Source of the DNA: Hymenobacter perfusus
GTDB taxonomy: Bacteria > Bacteroidota > Bacteroidia > Cytophagales > Hymenobacteraceae
Length of the DNA stretch: 64,000 nucleotides
Reading direction: 5' to 3'
NCBI RefSeq assembly: GCF_003944765.1
Contig: NZ_RWIU01000001.1
Location: 1,302,001 to 1,366,000 of the forward strand
The translations under genes were made by a program, and so were the position numbers. Position 1 is the first letter of the stretch. Each line of letters starts with the position of its first letter. Below the pieces are notes generated by a model. That model was given only the letters and a program-made list of their open reading frames with translations. It was not told the DNA's origin and made no database searches. Below, one piece after another: positions 9,401 to 18,300 of this stretch.

Positions 9401-10464
9401 TAACCACCTCCGGGGCCGTGAGCGTAACCGTAGGGCCCCCGCCAACGGCTACCAACCTGGCCCTGAATAAGCCCACCTTCACCTCATCCACCGAAAACAG
9501 CGGCACGCCCGGCTCGGCTGCCGTGGATGGCAACACCACCAGCACCCGCTGGGCCAGCACCTTCGCCGATCCGCAGTGGATTTACGTGGACCTGGGGGCC
9601 AGCTACAACGTGAATCGCGTGAAGCTGACCTGGGAAGCCGCCTACGGCCGTGACTACCTGGTGCAGGTATCCTCGGATGCCACCAACTGGACCACCCTCA
9701 AAACCGTAACCGGCAACAGTACCCTCACCAACGACCACACCGGCCTCAGCGGCACCGGCCGCTACGTGCGGATGTACGGCACGGCCCGCGCCGTGATCAA
9801 CGGGGCCAGCTACGGCTACTCCCTGTATGAGCTGGAAGTGTACGGCGCGGCGGCCAGCGGCGGCGGAACCGGCAGCACCGCCTGCACCGGCACCGTAGCC
9901 AACGGCGACTACAGCTATGAGGTATCGACCAGCAACGGCACTGTGAGCTGGAAGTTCGTTCCGCTCAGCCCCATTGCGGGCAGCAGCATGGCCCTATTGT
10001 ATGTGAAAGTGGGTACCGGCGGCTATGCCGGCTATAACATGACGGCCGCGGGCAGCAACTTCACCTTCGCCCAGGCCCAGGCCAGCGGCGCGGCGCTGTC
10101 GTTCTACTTCACCTACCGCGTGGGTACTACCACCGCCGAGCGTAACTCCAGCGCCACTCCGCACAGCTACACGGTCGGCACCACCTGCACCGGCAGCCGC
10201 ACGGCCCTGGCTTCCGCCACTGCCGTAGCGCCGGAAGCGCGCCTCTACCCCAACCCGGCCAGCACCCAGCTCACGGTTCCTGCCAACGGTGCCACTACCC
10301 TCTCCATTACCGATGCGCTGGGCCGTCTGGTTCACACGCAGAAAGTGGCCGCCAGCCAGCCCCATTCGGTAGTTGACGTGCATAGCCTGCGGCCCGGGCT
10401 GTATTTCCTCACCCTGCGCGGCGCTACTGGCGCCGCCACGGTGCAGCAGTTCATCAAAGAATAA
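6454..10464 (+). CDS. Secreted multi-domain GH16 beta-glucanase with T9SS sorting domain
   Basis: Likely endo-beta-1,3-glucanase (laminarinase type), 1336 residues. Order: signal peptide 1-35; GH16 catalytic domain about 36-285 with catalytic EIDIME at E161/D163/E166; a PKD/Ig-like segment about 290-370; three tandem ~170-residue repeats (about 374-544, 548-726, 727-898), each with NPSA, a QYD block and a closing YLDN or YIDN; a bacterial Ig domain 905-993; an F5/8 type C (CBM32-like) domain 999-1130; a CBM56-like beta-1,3-glucan-binding region 1145-1249; and a T9SS type A sorting domain 1261-1336 (RLYPNPAS start). ATG 6454 is chosen because it gives a clean signal peptide. A terminator follows at 10561. 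Confidence 0.92.
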   Translation: METTLPIPGQRLGRWARLALAAGLGWALQPTAAEAQCNQLVWADEFNTAGDFAKWQVYNGDGCNVGNCNFGNAELQVYRPANATVTGGFLNIATRYENSVEGGRTYNYTSAKLQSKVPATGGLQTFRYGRIEARMKLPSAQGAWPAFWMLADPGNWPYTGEIDIMEAKHKNPKSVGGTIHYDAGGWHFTGRDYVSSVDLSQDFHVYAVEWGPDQIKWFVDGTLFHTASPKTTFAGGWPFNDGNFYIILNTAVGGPGTAYTGFQQPTPTDFPVTTQVDYVRVYKGTYNYAVLGVDQVHQGDQNKTFRMDAITGGTYTWSVPSGATIVSGQGTNAIRVNFSSTAASGNVTASVAVSGCATATYSKALTVTPALQLDRVYEDYESNRVIMYGTVTGTLTQAVNNPSAVINTSAKVGQYVRNASEQYDVLYVRNLGIGNANDYVAGRRKVFIDVYSTAPVGSKVTMQFENSQVTTAINFPAGRHSAYRAYTTRQNAWETLEFEFEKSLDAGTNIYSIDNVAFLLQPATNSGATFYLDNLLTKKQPEAPVVATEVLQNYDGTAKLTFNAASTNGAYTAPTANPSAAGVNTTANVARYVRNSTQQYDVLFFDAGAPGTVIQDAGLFKNQTYQLQVDVYTSAPVGTPINITLQNKTAAAPTGSFPAGRNSTYLANTSKQNQWETLTFAFNTAPDAGTANVAIDQLAVLFNSGAFTGETYYIDNIRIAKKATPTYSAGTTFENYDAVRNLPLRNANGTYVAAANNPSATGINTSAKVGQYTRNAASQYDALALASTQIKDGSAYVAGQKVFALDVYTSAPAGTVVSWQLESSTSSNPNNYPTGRHSIYQAVVKQSNAWHTLTFTYANSPDAGTPDSEVDNVVLLFAPNSTTGTVFYLDNLRSLTASTAPSNVAPTVSLTSPTNGATFTAPASLTLTATAADADGNISKVEFYQGATLLGTDTSSPYSYSWTGVTAGTYSLTARATDNVGAVTTSGAVSVTVGPPPTATNLALNKPTFTSSTENSGTPGSAAVDGNTTSTRWASTFADPQWIYVDLGASYNVNRVKLTWEAAYGRDYLVQVSSDATNWTTLKTVTGNSTLTNDHTGLSGTGRYVRMYGTARAVINGASYGYSLYELEVYGAAASGGGTGSTACTGTVANGDYSYEVSTSNGTVSWKFVPLSPIAGSSMALLYVKVGTGGYAGYNMTAAGSNFTFAQAQASGAALSFYFTYRVGTTTAERNSSATPHSYTVGTTCTGSRTALASATAVAPEARLYPNPASTQLTVPANGATTLSITDALGRLVHTQKVAASQPHSVVDVHSLRPGLYFLTLRGATGAATVQQFIKE

Positions 10465-10560
10465 CTCCGCGGTGCAGTAAGCAACGGCTCCCTGCAAGGA
10501 GCTGTTGCCCTGGTCCTGCCCAATTGGAGCAAAGCACCTCAATGAGTGAGAAAAAGCGGA

Positions 10561-10591
10561 AACGGGGCGGAGTATCTCCGCCCTGTTTTTT
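10561..10591 (+). terminator. Intrinsic terminator after the GH16 gene
   Basis: Stem of 11 pairs (10561-10571 with 10577-10587, one G-T pair), a five-base loop and a T run to 10591. It lies between the GH16 and GH5 genes, so the GH5 gene probably has its own promoter or depends on read-through. Confidence 0.75.
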
Positions 10592-10641
10592 TCTCTTTCC
10601 CCCCTCCCTGCGCTTCTTCCCCTTTTTAATTTTTTGCTAGT

Positions 10642-12525
10642 ATGATTTGCCGAAACAGGCCGGTAACGGGCCAACGCAAGGCGTCTTTTTTTTCCGGCTG
10701 TCTGGGGCTGCTGCTAAGCAGTGTGCTGGTGACTGCCGGCAACCCGGCCGAGGCCCAGAAGCTCAGTCTCCTGCACTCCGTCGGAACCAGAATGCTGAAC
10801 GAGGCGGACCAGGAAGTGGTATTGCGCGGCTACAACGTGGGCGGCTGGCTGCTCCAGGAAAGCTACATTCTAGGCACCGATTCGCTTAACAGCCAGTGGC
10901 GCATCCAACAGGGCCTGCTCCGGACCATGCCGGAGGCGCAGATGGAAAAGTTCTACCGCCAGTATCGTCAGAAGTTCATCACCAAAGCCGATATCGATTT
11001 TCTGGCCCAACAGGGCTTCAACTGCGTCCGGCTCCCGCTGCATTATGATTTGTTTCTGACGCCCGAGCAGCGCCACGCCCGCACCGAGGTCATCCGTGAC
11101 CCGCAGAACGAGCAGAAGCTGACCGCTTACGTGCAGCAACTCAGCCAGTGGTACGATGCCGGCCAGCTCTTCACCAAAACGCAACAGCTGGATGGCTTCC
11201 GATTTATTGACGACGTGGTGAAATGGTGCGCCGCCAACCGCATGTATGTGGTGCTGGACCTGCACGCGGCCCCCGGCGGCCAGGGAACCGACCATAACAT
11301 CAACGACAACTTCCGGCCCCTCGACTTGTGGAAACGCCAGGATGCCCAGGGCCGCCTGATTTATCAGGACATGACCGTGCGGCTCTGGGAAAAGCTGGCC
11401 GACCAGTACCGCCAGGAGCCCACCATTGCCATGTATGACTTCATCAATGAGCCGCACAACCTGAACGCAGCAAACGGGCTATCAGCCGATAACCAGGAGC
11501 TCAACACCCTGTATTCCCGGCTTATTGATGCCGTGCGGGGCCGCAACGACCAGCACCTGCTGATGCTGGAAGGCAACGGCTACGGCAACGAGTACACCAA
11601 CCTTACGCCGGACAAGCTGAAGGTAAAAAGCACCGCCAACCTGGTGTACAATGCCCACCGCTACTGGTGTCCAAACACTGCTGAGACCACCGACCCCAAT
11701 TCCAATCAGGTGAACCTGCTTACCAATCTGGCGGCTTTCCGCGACAGGTGGCAGGTACCTGTATGGGTCGGCGAAACCGGCGAAAACTCCAATGAGTGGT
11801 TTGCAGCGGCCGTGCAGGGGCTGAACGCGCAGGGCATCGGGTGGTGCCACTGGAACATCAAACGCGTAGATTCCGGAGCGGGCCTGCTGCGGGTAGCTCC
11901 CTACGGTAGCCTCCTCACACCGGCCGGTCGCACGGCCCTGCTGCGCAACGTGCAGTTTGCTAACTGCCAGATCAACCGCGACGTGGTAGCCTCCCTCACG
12001 CAACCCGCCGACTTCCGGGCGCCATTTGCCCAACTTACGATTCCGGGCACCATTGCGGCTACCGACTACGACCTGGGCCGCGACGGCGTGGCTTATCACG
12101 ACGATTACTCAACCCGCACCGACTACCGCGACCTGACCCCGCACAACCAGGGCGGTGCCTACCGCAACGACGGTGTGGATATTACCGCCTGCCCCGAAAT
12201 GGCCAACGGGTTTGCCGTGCAGAAGCTGGCCGCCGGCGAGTGGCTCACTTACACGGTAAAAATCTCCAAACCAGGCTCTTACAAAGCCGAACTGCGCGTA
12301 CAGCCGGGCAGCACGCCCGGGCAGCTGGCCTTGCAGCTGGGGAAGCTGCCGGTGGGCACCGCCACCGTTACGCCCGGCACCGAGTGGACCACCGTTTCCC
12401 TTACTACCCCGGCATTACCGGCTGGCCAGCATACCTTGCGGCTAATGATTGAGCAGCCCGTGAGCCAGCTGGGTTGGCTGCGCTTTGTGCCGGCCGCCAG
12501 CAGCGGCAGCGCCGGTGGTCAGTGA
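10642..12525 (+). CDS. Secreted GH5 beta-glucanase with CBM6-like domain
   Basis: Retaining glycoside hydrolase of 627 residues. After a signal peptide (about 1-38, ending PAEAQ), the GH5 barrel runs to about residue 430. The GYNVGGWLLQESYI entry, the acid/base in FINEPHN (E270) and the nucleophile in VWVGETGENS (E378) are visible. The C-terminal ~140 residues (IAATDYDLGRDGVAYHD onward, ending GWLRF) resemble a CBM6 beta-sandwich. The N-terminal motif recalls exo-beta-1,3-glucanase GH5 subfamilies, and the neighbours support beta-glucan as substrate; this is inference. There is no T9SS tail. The next gene starts 43 bases downstream. Confidence 0.88.
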   Translation: MICRNRPVTGQRKASFFSGCLGLLLSSVLVTAGNPAEAQKLSLLHSVGTRMLNEADQEVVLRGYNVGGWLLQESYILGTDSLNSQWRIQQGLLRTMPEAQMEKFYRQYRQKFITKADIDFLAQQGFNCVRLPLHYDLFLTPEQRHARTEVIRDPQNEQKLTAYVQQLSQWYDAGQLFTKTQQLDGFRFIDDVVKWCAANRMYVVLDLHAAPGGQGTDHNINDNFRPLDLWKRQDAQGRLIYQDMTVRLWEKLADQYRQEPTIAMYDFINEPHNLNAANGLSADNQELNTLYSRLIDAVRGRNDQHLLMLEGNGYGNEYTNLTPDKLKVKSTANLVYNAHRYWCPNTAETTDPNSNQVNLLTNLAAFRDRWQVPVWVGETGENSNEWFAAAVQGLNAQGIGWCHWNIKRVDSGAGLLRVAPYGSLLTPAGRTALLRNVQFANCQINRDVVASLTQPADFRAPFAQLTIPGTIAATDYDLGRDGVAYHDDYSTRTDYRDLTPHNQGGAYRNDGVDITACPEMANGFAVQKLAAGEWLTYTVKISKPGSYKAELRVQPGSTPGQLALQLGKLPVGTATVTPGTEWTTVSLTTPALPAGQHTLRLMIEQPVSQLGWLRFVPAASSGSAGGQ

Positions 12526-12553
12526 GTAAGTGAGTACGTACCCGGGTTTTGTG

Positions 12554-12561
12554 TATCTTCA
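12554..12561 (+). promoter_or_regulatory. Possible -7 box before the 7TMR-DISM receptor gene
   Basis: TATCTTCA ends seven bases before ATG 12569. It resembles the other -7 boxes of the window (TATCTTTG), but no -33 TTG lies at the right distance. The gene may instead be co-transcribed with the GH5 gene. Confidence 0.35.
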
Positions 12562-12568
12562 AGTCACC

Positions 12569-14575
12569 ATGAAGCTCGTATCCTCCCACCTCCCACCGCG
12601 TCGGGCTACTTGGTTTTCTCTCCTGACGCTAAGCAGCCTGTGGCTGCTGACTTTTCTCTGCTCCCCTCAGTCAGCCAGTGCCCGCCCCGCCGATACCCTG
12701 CGGGTAACACCAGTGCTGGAAGAACTGTTCGTTGACCCTACCTGCTACAGCGTACTGGAAGACCCTTCCGGTCAGCTCACGCTGGCGGAGGTGCGCGAAC
12801 CCGCCCGGGCCCGCCAGTTTCAGGCGGGCAACCTGCTGCCTACCACCACCATGGAGCACCCGGGCTCGGCGTACTGGCTGCGGCTGGTGGTCCGGGCCGA
12901 GGGTAAGCTCAGCCAGCACTGGTACCTGGAAATGTTCGACTCCCACCTTAATAGCGTGGATTTTTTTCCGGCCGACGGAGCGGCTCCCACTTACACCGGC
13001 TCCGCCTTTCCCCTCTCTACCCGCAAGTTTCCCTACAAGAACTTCCTCTTCCGCCTGCCTTTGCAGCCCAACCAGACGCAGACGTACTACCTGCGGCTGA
13101 ACTCCAACTCCAAAACCACCTTCCTCAGCCGCCTGCGCACCGAGCAGCCCCTGGCCGTCCATTTTCAGACGGAATACGGGCTGCTGGGGGCTTTTTACGG
13201 GGTTTTGCTGATTATGGTGGTCTACAATCTGTGCCTCTACCTCTTCATCGGCGAGCAGACGTACCTGCGTTACGTGCTGTACGTGCTCAGTTGCAGCCTC
13301 GTGTTCCTATCAGAAGATGGCTTGGGATTTCAGTACCTCTGGCCCGATTATCCGGCCCTGAATGAGCTGATTGTGGCCGGCTCCCCCATTATACTACTGC
13401 TTACGTTCAGCTACTACGCCCGCCAGTTCCTCGATATGCCCCTGCGGCTACCTCATTTCGACCAGTGGGTGCGGGGGGTGGTACTGCTGAGCGTGGGCGG
13501 CCTCGTTATTGATGCTGTGTGGCTGCATTTGGGCTGGGGTTTCTGGTTTTATCTGCTGCCCTACGGGCTCATATACTATGCCGCCGTACGGGTATGGCAA
13601 CGGGGCCAGCGCCCAGCCCGCTACTTTCTACTGGCCCACGCGCTGGTCGCCATCAGCGTAGGCTTCCTAATCCTGCGCAAGCTGGGTATCAGCACCTTCA
13701 CCAGTACGGCCACGGTGTACAGTATGAACGTGGCTTTCGTCATTGAGGTGGTGGTACTGTCGTACGCGCTGGGCGAAAAGATCAAGGCCATTAAGGATGC
13801 CACTATCCGGGCTCAGGACAAATTGGTGAAGCAGCTGCGCAAAAAACACCAGGTGCAGGAGCAGCTGGTAGAGCAGCTCCACCACAACCAAACACTCAAG
13901 GACCAATTAAATACAGAGCTGGAAGGCTTGGTAGCGCAGCGCACTGAGGAGCTTCGCCGCCAGAGTGACACCATTACCGCTCAGAACCGGGAGTTGGTAC
14001 AGGCCAACGGGTTGCTGGCCCTGCAATCAGCAGCCATTGAGAAGCTGAATACTGAGTTGCAGCAGGACCTGCAGGATGTGAAAACAGCTCGGGTACTCTC
14101 AAAAGAGGTGGACTTCGGGGAATTCAGCCAGATTTACCCCGATAAGGATTCCTGCCTGGCTTATCTGGCTAATCTGAAATGGGCCGAGGGCTACCATTGC
14201 CGCAAGTGCGGCCACGAGAAATACTGCGACGGGCGCGAACCTCATTCCCGCCGCTGCACCAAGTGCCGCTACGTGGAATCGGCCACCGCCTACACACTAC
14301 TCCAGAAGTGTAAGTTCTCCATTATCAAGGCCTTCTACGCGGTTTTTCTGATCTATACCCACAAGGGAAACTACTCATCCCAGGAGCTTTCCCGCGTACT
14401 TGACCTGCGCCAAGGCACCTGCTGGAGCTTCAGCCAGAAGGTATTGGAAGCCATGCGCCGCCGTCGCCACGGTCCCGATTTCGACGAGAACGAAGGCTGG
14501 ACGCACGTACTGCTGGATGCCACTACCACGGAGGCAGAAGAAGCAGTAGCTGAAGAATCAGCGGCACAGGCATAG
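12569..14575 (+). CDS. 7TMR-DISM receptor fused to an IS1595-type transposase zinc ribbon
   Basis: Membrane receptor of 668 residues with an unusual output domain. A signal peptide (about 1-40) leads to a periplasmic 7TMR-DISMED2-type sensor (about 45-190), a seven-span 7TMR-DISM region (about 200-400) and a long coiled coil (about 405-510). In place of the expected histidine kinase, guanylate cyclase or HTH, residues 513-640 match the N-terminal part of IS1595-family transposases: CLAYLANLKWAEGYHC, a zinc ribbon with C544, C547, C563 and C566, and a helix-turn-helix-like stretch (YSSQELSRVLDLRQGTCW). The DDE catalytic domain is absent. Its place between GH5 and susC suggests it senses glucan and controls the locus; this is inference. 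Confidence 0.85.
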   Translation: MKLVSSHLPPRRATWFSLLTLSSLWLLTFLCSPQSASARPADTLRVTPVLEELFVDPTCYSVLEDPSGQLTLAEVREPARARQFQAGNLLPTTTMEHPGSAYWLRLVVRAEGKLSQHWYLEMFDSHLNSVDFFPADGAAPTYTGSAFPLSTRKFPYKNFLFRLPLQPNQTQTYYLRLNSNSKTTFLSRLRTEQPLAVHFQTEYGLLGAFYGVLLIMVVYNLCLYLFIGEQTYLRYVLYVLSCSLVFLSEDGLGFQYLWPDYPALNELIVAGSPIILLLTFSYYARQFLDMPLRLPHFDQWVRGVVLLSVGGLVIDAVWLHLGWGFWFYLLPYGLIYYAAVRVWQRGQRPARYFLLAHALVAISVGFLILRKLGISTFTSTATVYSMNVAFVIEVVVLSYALGEKIKAIKDATIRAQDKLVKQLRKKHQVQEQLVEQLHHNQTLKDQLNTELEGLVAQRTEELRRQSDTITAQNRELVQANGLLALQSAAIEKLNTELQQDLQDVKTARVLSKEVDFGEFSQIYPDKDSCLAYLANLKWAEGYHCRKCGHEKYCDGREPHSRRCTKCRYVESATAYTLLQKCKFSIIKAFYAVFLIYTHKGNYSSQELSRVLDLRQGTCWSFSQKVLEAMRRRRHGPDFDENEGWTHVLLDATTTEAEEAVAEESAAQA

Positions 14576-14583
14576 GTATTCTC

Positions 14584-14603
14584 CACTGGCTGACCAGCCA
14601 GTG
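14584..14603 (+). terminator. Possible terminator hairpin after the receptor gene
   Basis: CACTGGCTG (14584-14592) and its complement (14595-14603) form a tight hairpin nine bases after the stop codon. No T run follows, so it may be a processing or stability element instead. Confidence 0.4.
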
Positions 14604-15001
14604 AAGCAAGCCCCGGCAAGAACAGCACCAACTCGAAATTCGCCTCTGATGTGCTTTGTCCGAGTTGCACAGCCGACCAGCCACCGACTGTTTCAGTTGC
14701 TGGCCAGCCTAGCTGTGCTCGCCACATATTTATTTCCATTATTCCGCTACGACCCGCATTTTTGGGGTGAGTGACATTTGGTATGTAAGTGGACACTTAG
14801 GTGCATGTAAGTGCAAAAATAATTGACGAAAACCGGTGTTTTTTTGATTGTTTTTTACGTGCTGCATTTGCTCTGTCGGAAAGCCCGACGGTGCCTTACA
14901 AGCCCAATAATTGTTGCTTTTACGTGTGTTGTAAGTGTATAACACAGTTGTGACTTAGGCTCAAAAACCGCATTTTCAGCGCGTATAGGCATTTTTCACT
15001 A

Positions 15002-15033
15002 TTGCTTTTCCAAAACAAGGTCGGATATATTTG
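15002..15033 (+). promoter_or_regulatory. Promoter of the susC operon
   Basis: TTG at 15002-15004, a 21-base gap and TATATTTG at 15026-15033 fit the Bacteroidota consensus. The start codon at 15332 would leave a leader of about 290 bases, long enough for post-transcriptional control. Confidence 0.7.
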
Positions 15034-15331
15034 GGTCATGGCTTCCCATTTACCGGACAGCTTCCTGCCGTTATCAGCTGTGCGGCCCTGAATACATTGA
15101 CTGCTCCGGTTCTGAGAGGCTGCTTTCGGTACCCAATCAGCACCTGCCTTAAGTAAGTATCCAGCCCGAGTATACTGCTCCTCTGAGTGCCAATCCCAGT
15201 CTACTGCCCAAAACCAGTGACGCGGATGCGGCCGTTTTTTCGATTTCTCCGGTAGCCGCATCTTCCCAGGATCAGGCCCACTATCACCGGTTTTTTTACC
15301 TGCTTTTACTTCCCTCAATTCCCACACATCA

Positions 15332-18300
15332 ATGAACCAACACCTCTACACTCAGGCGTTCCGCCGGGCATTGTGGCTGGCGGCCTGCGGTTTGCCAACC
15401 CTGCCGTCGCTGGCAGCCACTCCCATTGGCGCGCCGGAAGCCGCCACCCGCTTCGCCACGCTGGCCGATGTTCCTGTTTCGGGTCGCGTGACTCAGAGCA
15501 ACGGGGACCCGCTACCGGGCGTGACCGTTATTGTTAAGGGAACTACCATCGGGGCCACTACCGATGCGGACGGCCGCTTTAGCCTGAACGCACCGGAAAA
15601 CTCCACGCTGGTTATCAGCTACGTTGGTTTCACCCGTCGTGAGGTGCCGGTAACCGGGGCTTCTACGTCCGTTAACGTAACGCTGGCGGAAGACGCCCGC
15701 GCCCTGAGCGAAGTGGTGGTAGTGGGCTACGGCACCCAGGAGCGCGGCAGCGTAACAGGCGCCATTTCGTCTGTTGGGGCCGCTGACATTGTGCGCCAGC
15801 CGGTGCCCGATGTGACGCAGGCAATCCAGGGCAAAGTGGCCGGCGTAACCATCACCTCCAACGGTGGAGCTCCGGGCGGAGCCGCCGGTACCGCCGTGCG
15901 GGTACGTGGTATTACCTCCGCCGGCAACAACAACCCGCTCTACGTAGTGGACGGGTTTCCGCTGCCCGATGGCGGCGACAACCAGCTCAATGCCATCAGC
16001 TCTAATGATATTGAGTCGATTGACATCCTGAAAGACGCCTCGGCTACGGCTATTTACGGGGTTCGGGCCGCCAACGGGGTGGTTATCATCACCACCAAGC
16101 GCGGTAAGGCCGGGCAGTCTACCTTTAACCTAGACGTGTACCGGGGCGTGCAGACGGTAGCCCGCAAGCTGGACCTGCTCAACGCCGAGGAATACGCCAC
16201 CATCAACAATGAGTCGTTGCTGGCAGCTGGCAAGCCGATTGCTCTGGACAAGCTGCGCAACCCTTCGGCTTTGGGCGAAGGCACCGACTGGCAGGACCTG
16301 CTGTTCCGCCGGGCCAAAATCCAGAACTACTCCCTTTCCGCCACCGGCGGCAGCGAAAAGTCCCGCTACGCCTTGTCGGGCACGTATTTCCAGCAGGACG
16401 GTATCATCCTGGGCACCAACTTCGAGCGGTTTACGCTGCGGGCCAATGGCGACGTGCAGGTAGGCCGTATGCTTAAGGTGGGTAACAGCATCTCGCTGAC
16501 GCACCTGAGCGACCGGCAGGTAACGAGCAACAATGGCGAATACGGCGCGGTGCAGCAGCTGCTGCGCATTCCGCCCACGGTGCAGCCCTACCGCCCCGAT
16601 GGCTACTGGTACCAGCCCAACAGCGTTGACGACAACTTTACAGAGGAAAACCCGCTGGCTACTTCGCAGCGCGTGAATCAGAATTTTACCCGTAACCGGG
16701 CCATTACCACCTTCTTTGCCGAGCTGGAGCCCATCAAAGGCCTACGCTTCCGCACCAACGTGGGTGCCGACCTGATCTTCGACAACTTCAACAGCTTTGC
16801 CCCCAAAGGCCCGGAACTGGCTGGCTACACTCAGCGCTACATCACGGCCGGCGCATCGGCTACTTCCAGCTACGCGCCCACGTACCTGATTGAAAACACG
16901 GCTACCTACGACCATCTGTTTGCCGATAAGCACCAGTTCACGCTGCTGCTGGGCCAATCAGCCCAGGAGTTCAATTTCAGCAACGTACAGGCATACCGTT
17001 CCCTCTATCTGCGCAACGACCTGCAGACAATTAACGCGGGCCCAATCAACACGCTGCTCAACAACGGCGGCACCATTGATACCCGCCGGCGACTGGCCAG
17101 CCTCTTCGGCCGCGTCAACTACGAGTTTGCCGGGAAGTATATCTTCCAGGCTACTGTCCGCCGCGACGGTTCCTCCCGCTTTCAGACCGGGGAGAAATTC
17201 GGGTTTTTCCCCGGCGCTTCGGTGGGCTGGCGCATCTCGGAGGAAGACTTCCTCAAGGGCAACAGCCTCATCAGCAACCTGAAGGTACGTGCCGGCTACG
17301 GCCGCGTGGGCAATGAACTGAACGCCGACCGGTTCGCGTATCTGTACGCTATCCGCTTCGGAGCCAACTACCCGCTCGGTCCCGATGGAGCCATCAACAT
17401 TGGGGGAGCTCCTACCCGCCTGGCCAACCCGAATCTACGCTGGGAATACAACGATCAGGCGAACTTCGGTATCGACCTGGGCTTGCTGGATAACCGCTTT
17501 GAGGCCACTATTGACCTCTACAACCGGAACTCGCCCAACCTGATTGCCAACATTCCTCCCTCCTTGGTTTCGGGCACCTACGAATCGGTGCCGGGCAACG
17601 CCGCCTCCGCCTACAACCGGGGTATCGACGTGAGCCTGACCTCGCACAACTTCACTGGCAGCGGTCAGGACCTGAACTGGAGTACTACCCTGAACGTGTC
17701 GGCCTTCAAAACCAAGCTGGAAGACCTGGGTGCCGGTTTACCCTACAACGGGCAGGGCTCCCTGAGCGGCACCATTGTGCGCTATGATGTAAACCAGGCG
17801 TTTGGCTCATTCTACGGCTTCCAGGCCGATGGCCTGTTCCAGACCCAGGCAGAAGTAGACGCCGCGCCCAAGCAGGAAACCGGCACAGCCCCCGGCGACA
17901 TTCGCTTCCGGGACACCAACGGCGACGGTGTAATTACCGACCTCGACCGCACGTTCATCGGCAATCCGAACCCCAACTTCTCGTTCGGCATCACCAATAC
18001 TTTGAATTTCAGGAACTTTGATCTGAGCTTCTTCATTCAGGGCGTACAGGGCAATGATGTGTACAACCTCAACCGCTACATCACGGAAAGCGCGCTGTAT
18101 AGCACCACCAATGGCACGACCCGCATCCTGAACCGCTGGACCGGCGAAGGTACCAGCAACGACGTGCCGCGTGCCATCAATGGCGACCCCAACCGCAACC
18201 TGCGGGTATCCACGCACTTCATTGAGGATGGCTCGTATGTGCGTCTCAAAAACCTGACCTTCGGCTACACGCTGCCCAAAAGCATTATGAGCCGTATTTC

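Larger units (their letters stand above)
14576..15331. other. Long intergenic region upstream of susC
   Basis: 756 bases without a convincing gene. Contents: a hairpin at 14584-14603, an AT-rich stretch at about 14780-15000, the susC promoter at 15002-15033 and a ~290-base leader with a GATGCGGC/GCCGCATC stem (15225-15232 with 15255-15262). Minus-strand open frames here have no family resemblance or promoter support. Confidence 0.6.

Noticed and set aside
14105..14575. A separate truncated IS1595 transposase gene or recent insertion into the receptor gene
   Set aside because: The frame is continuous with the coiled coil, no terminal inverted repeat or target duplication is seen at the junction, and the DDE domain is cleanly absent with an acidic tail added. 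A domesticated fusion fits better.
14739..15327. Small minus-strand open frames in the region upstream of susC
   Set aside because: No family resemblance, no -7 box, and they overlap the susC promoter and leader.
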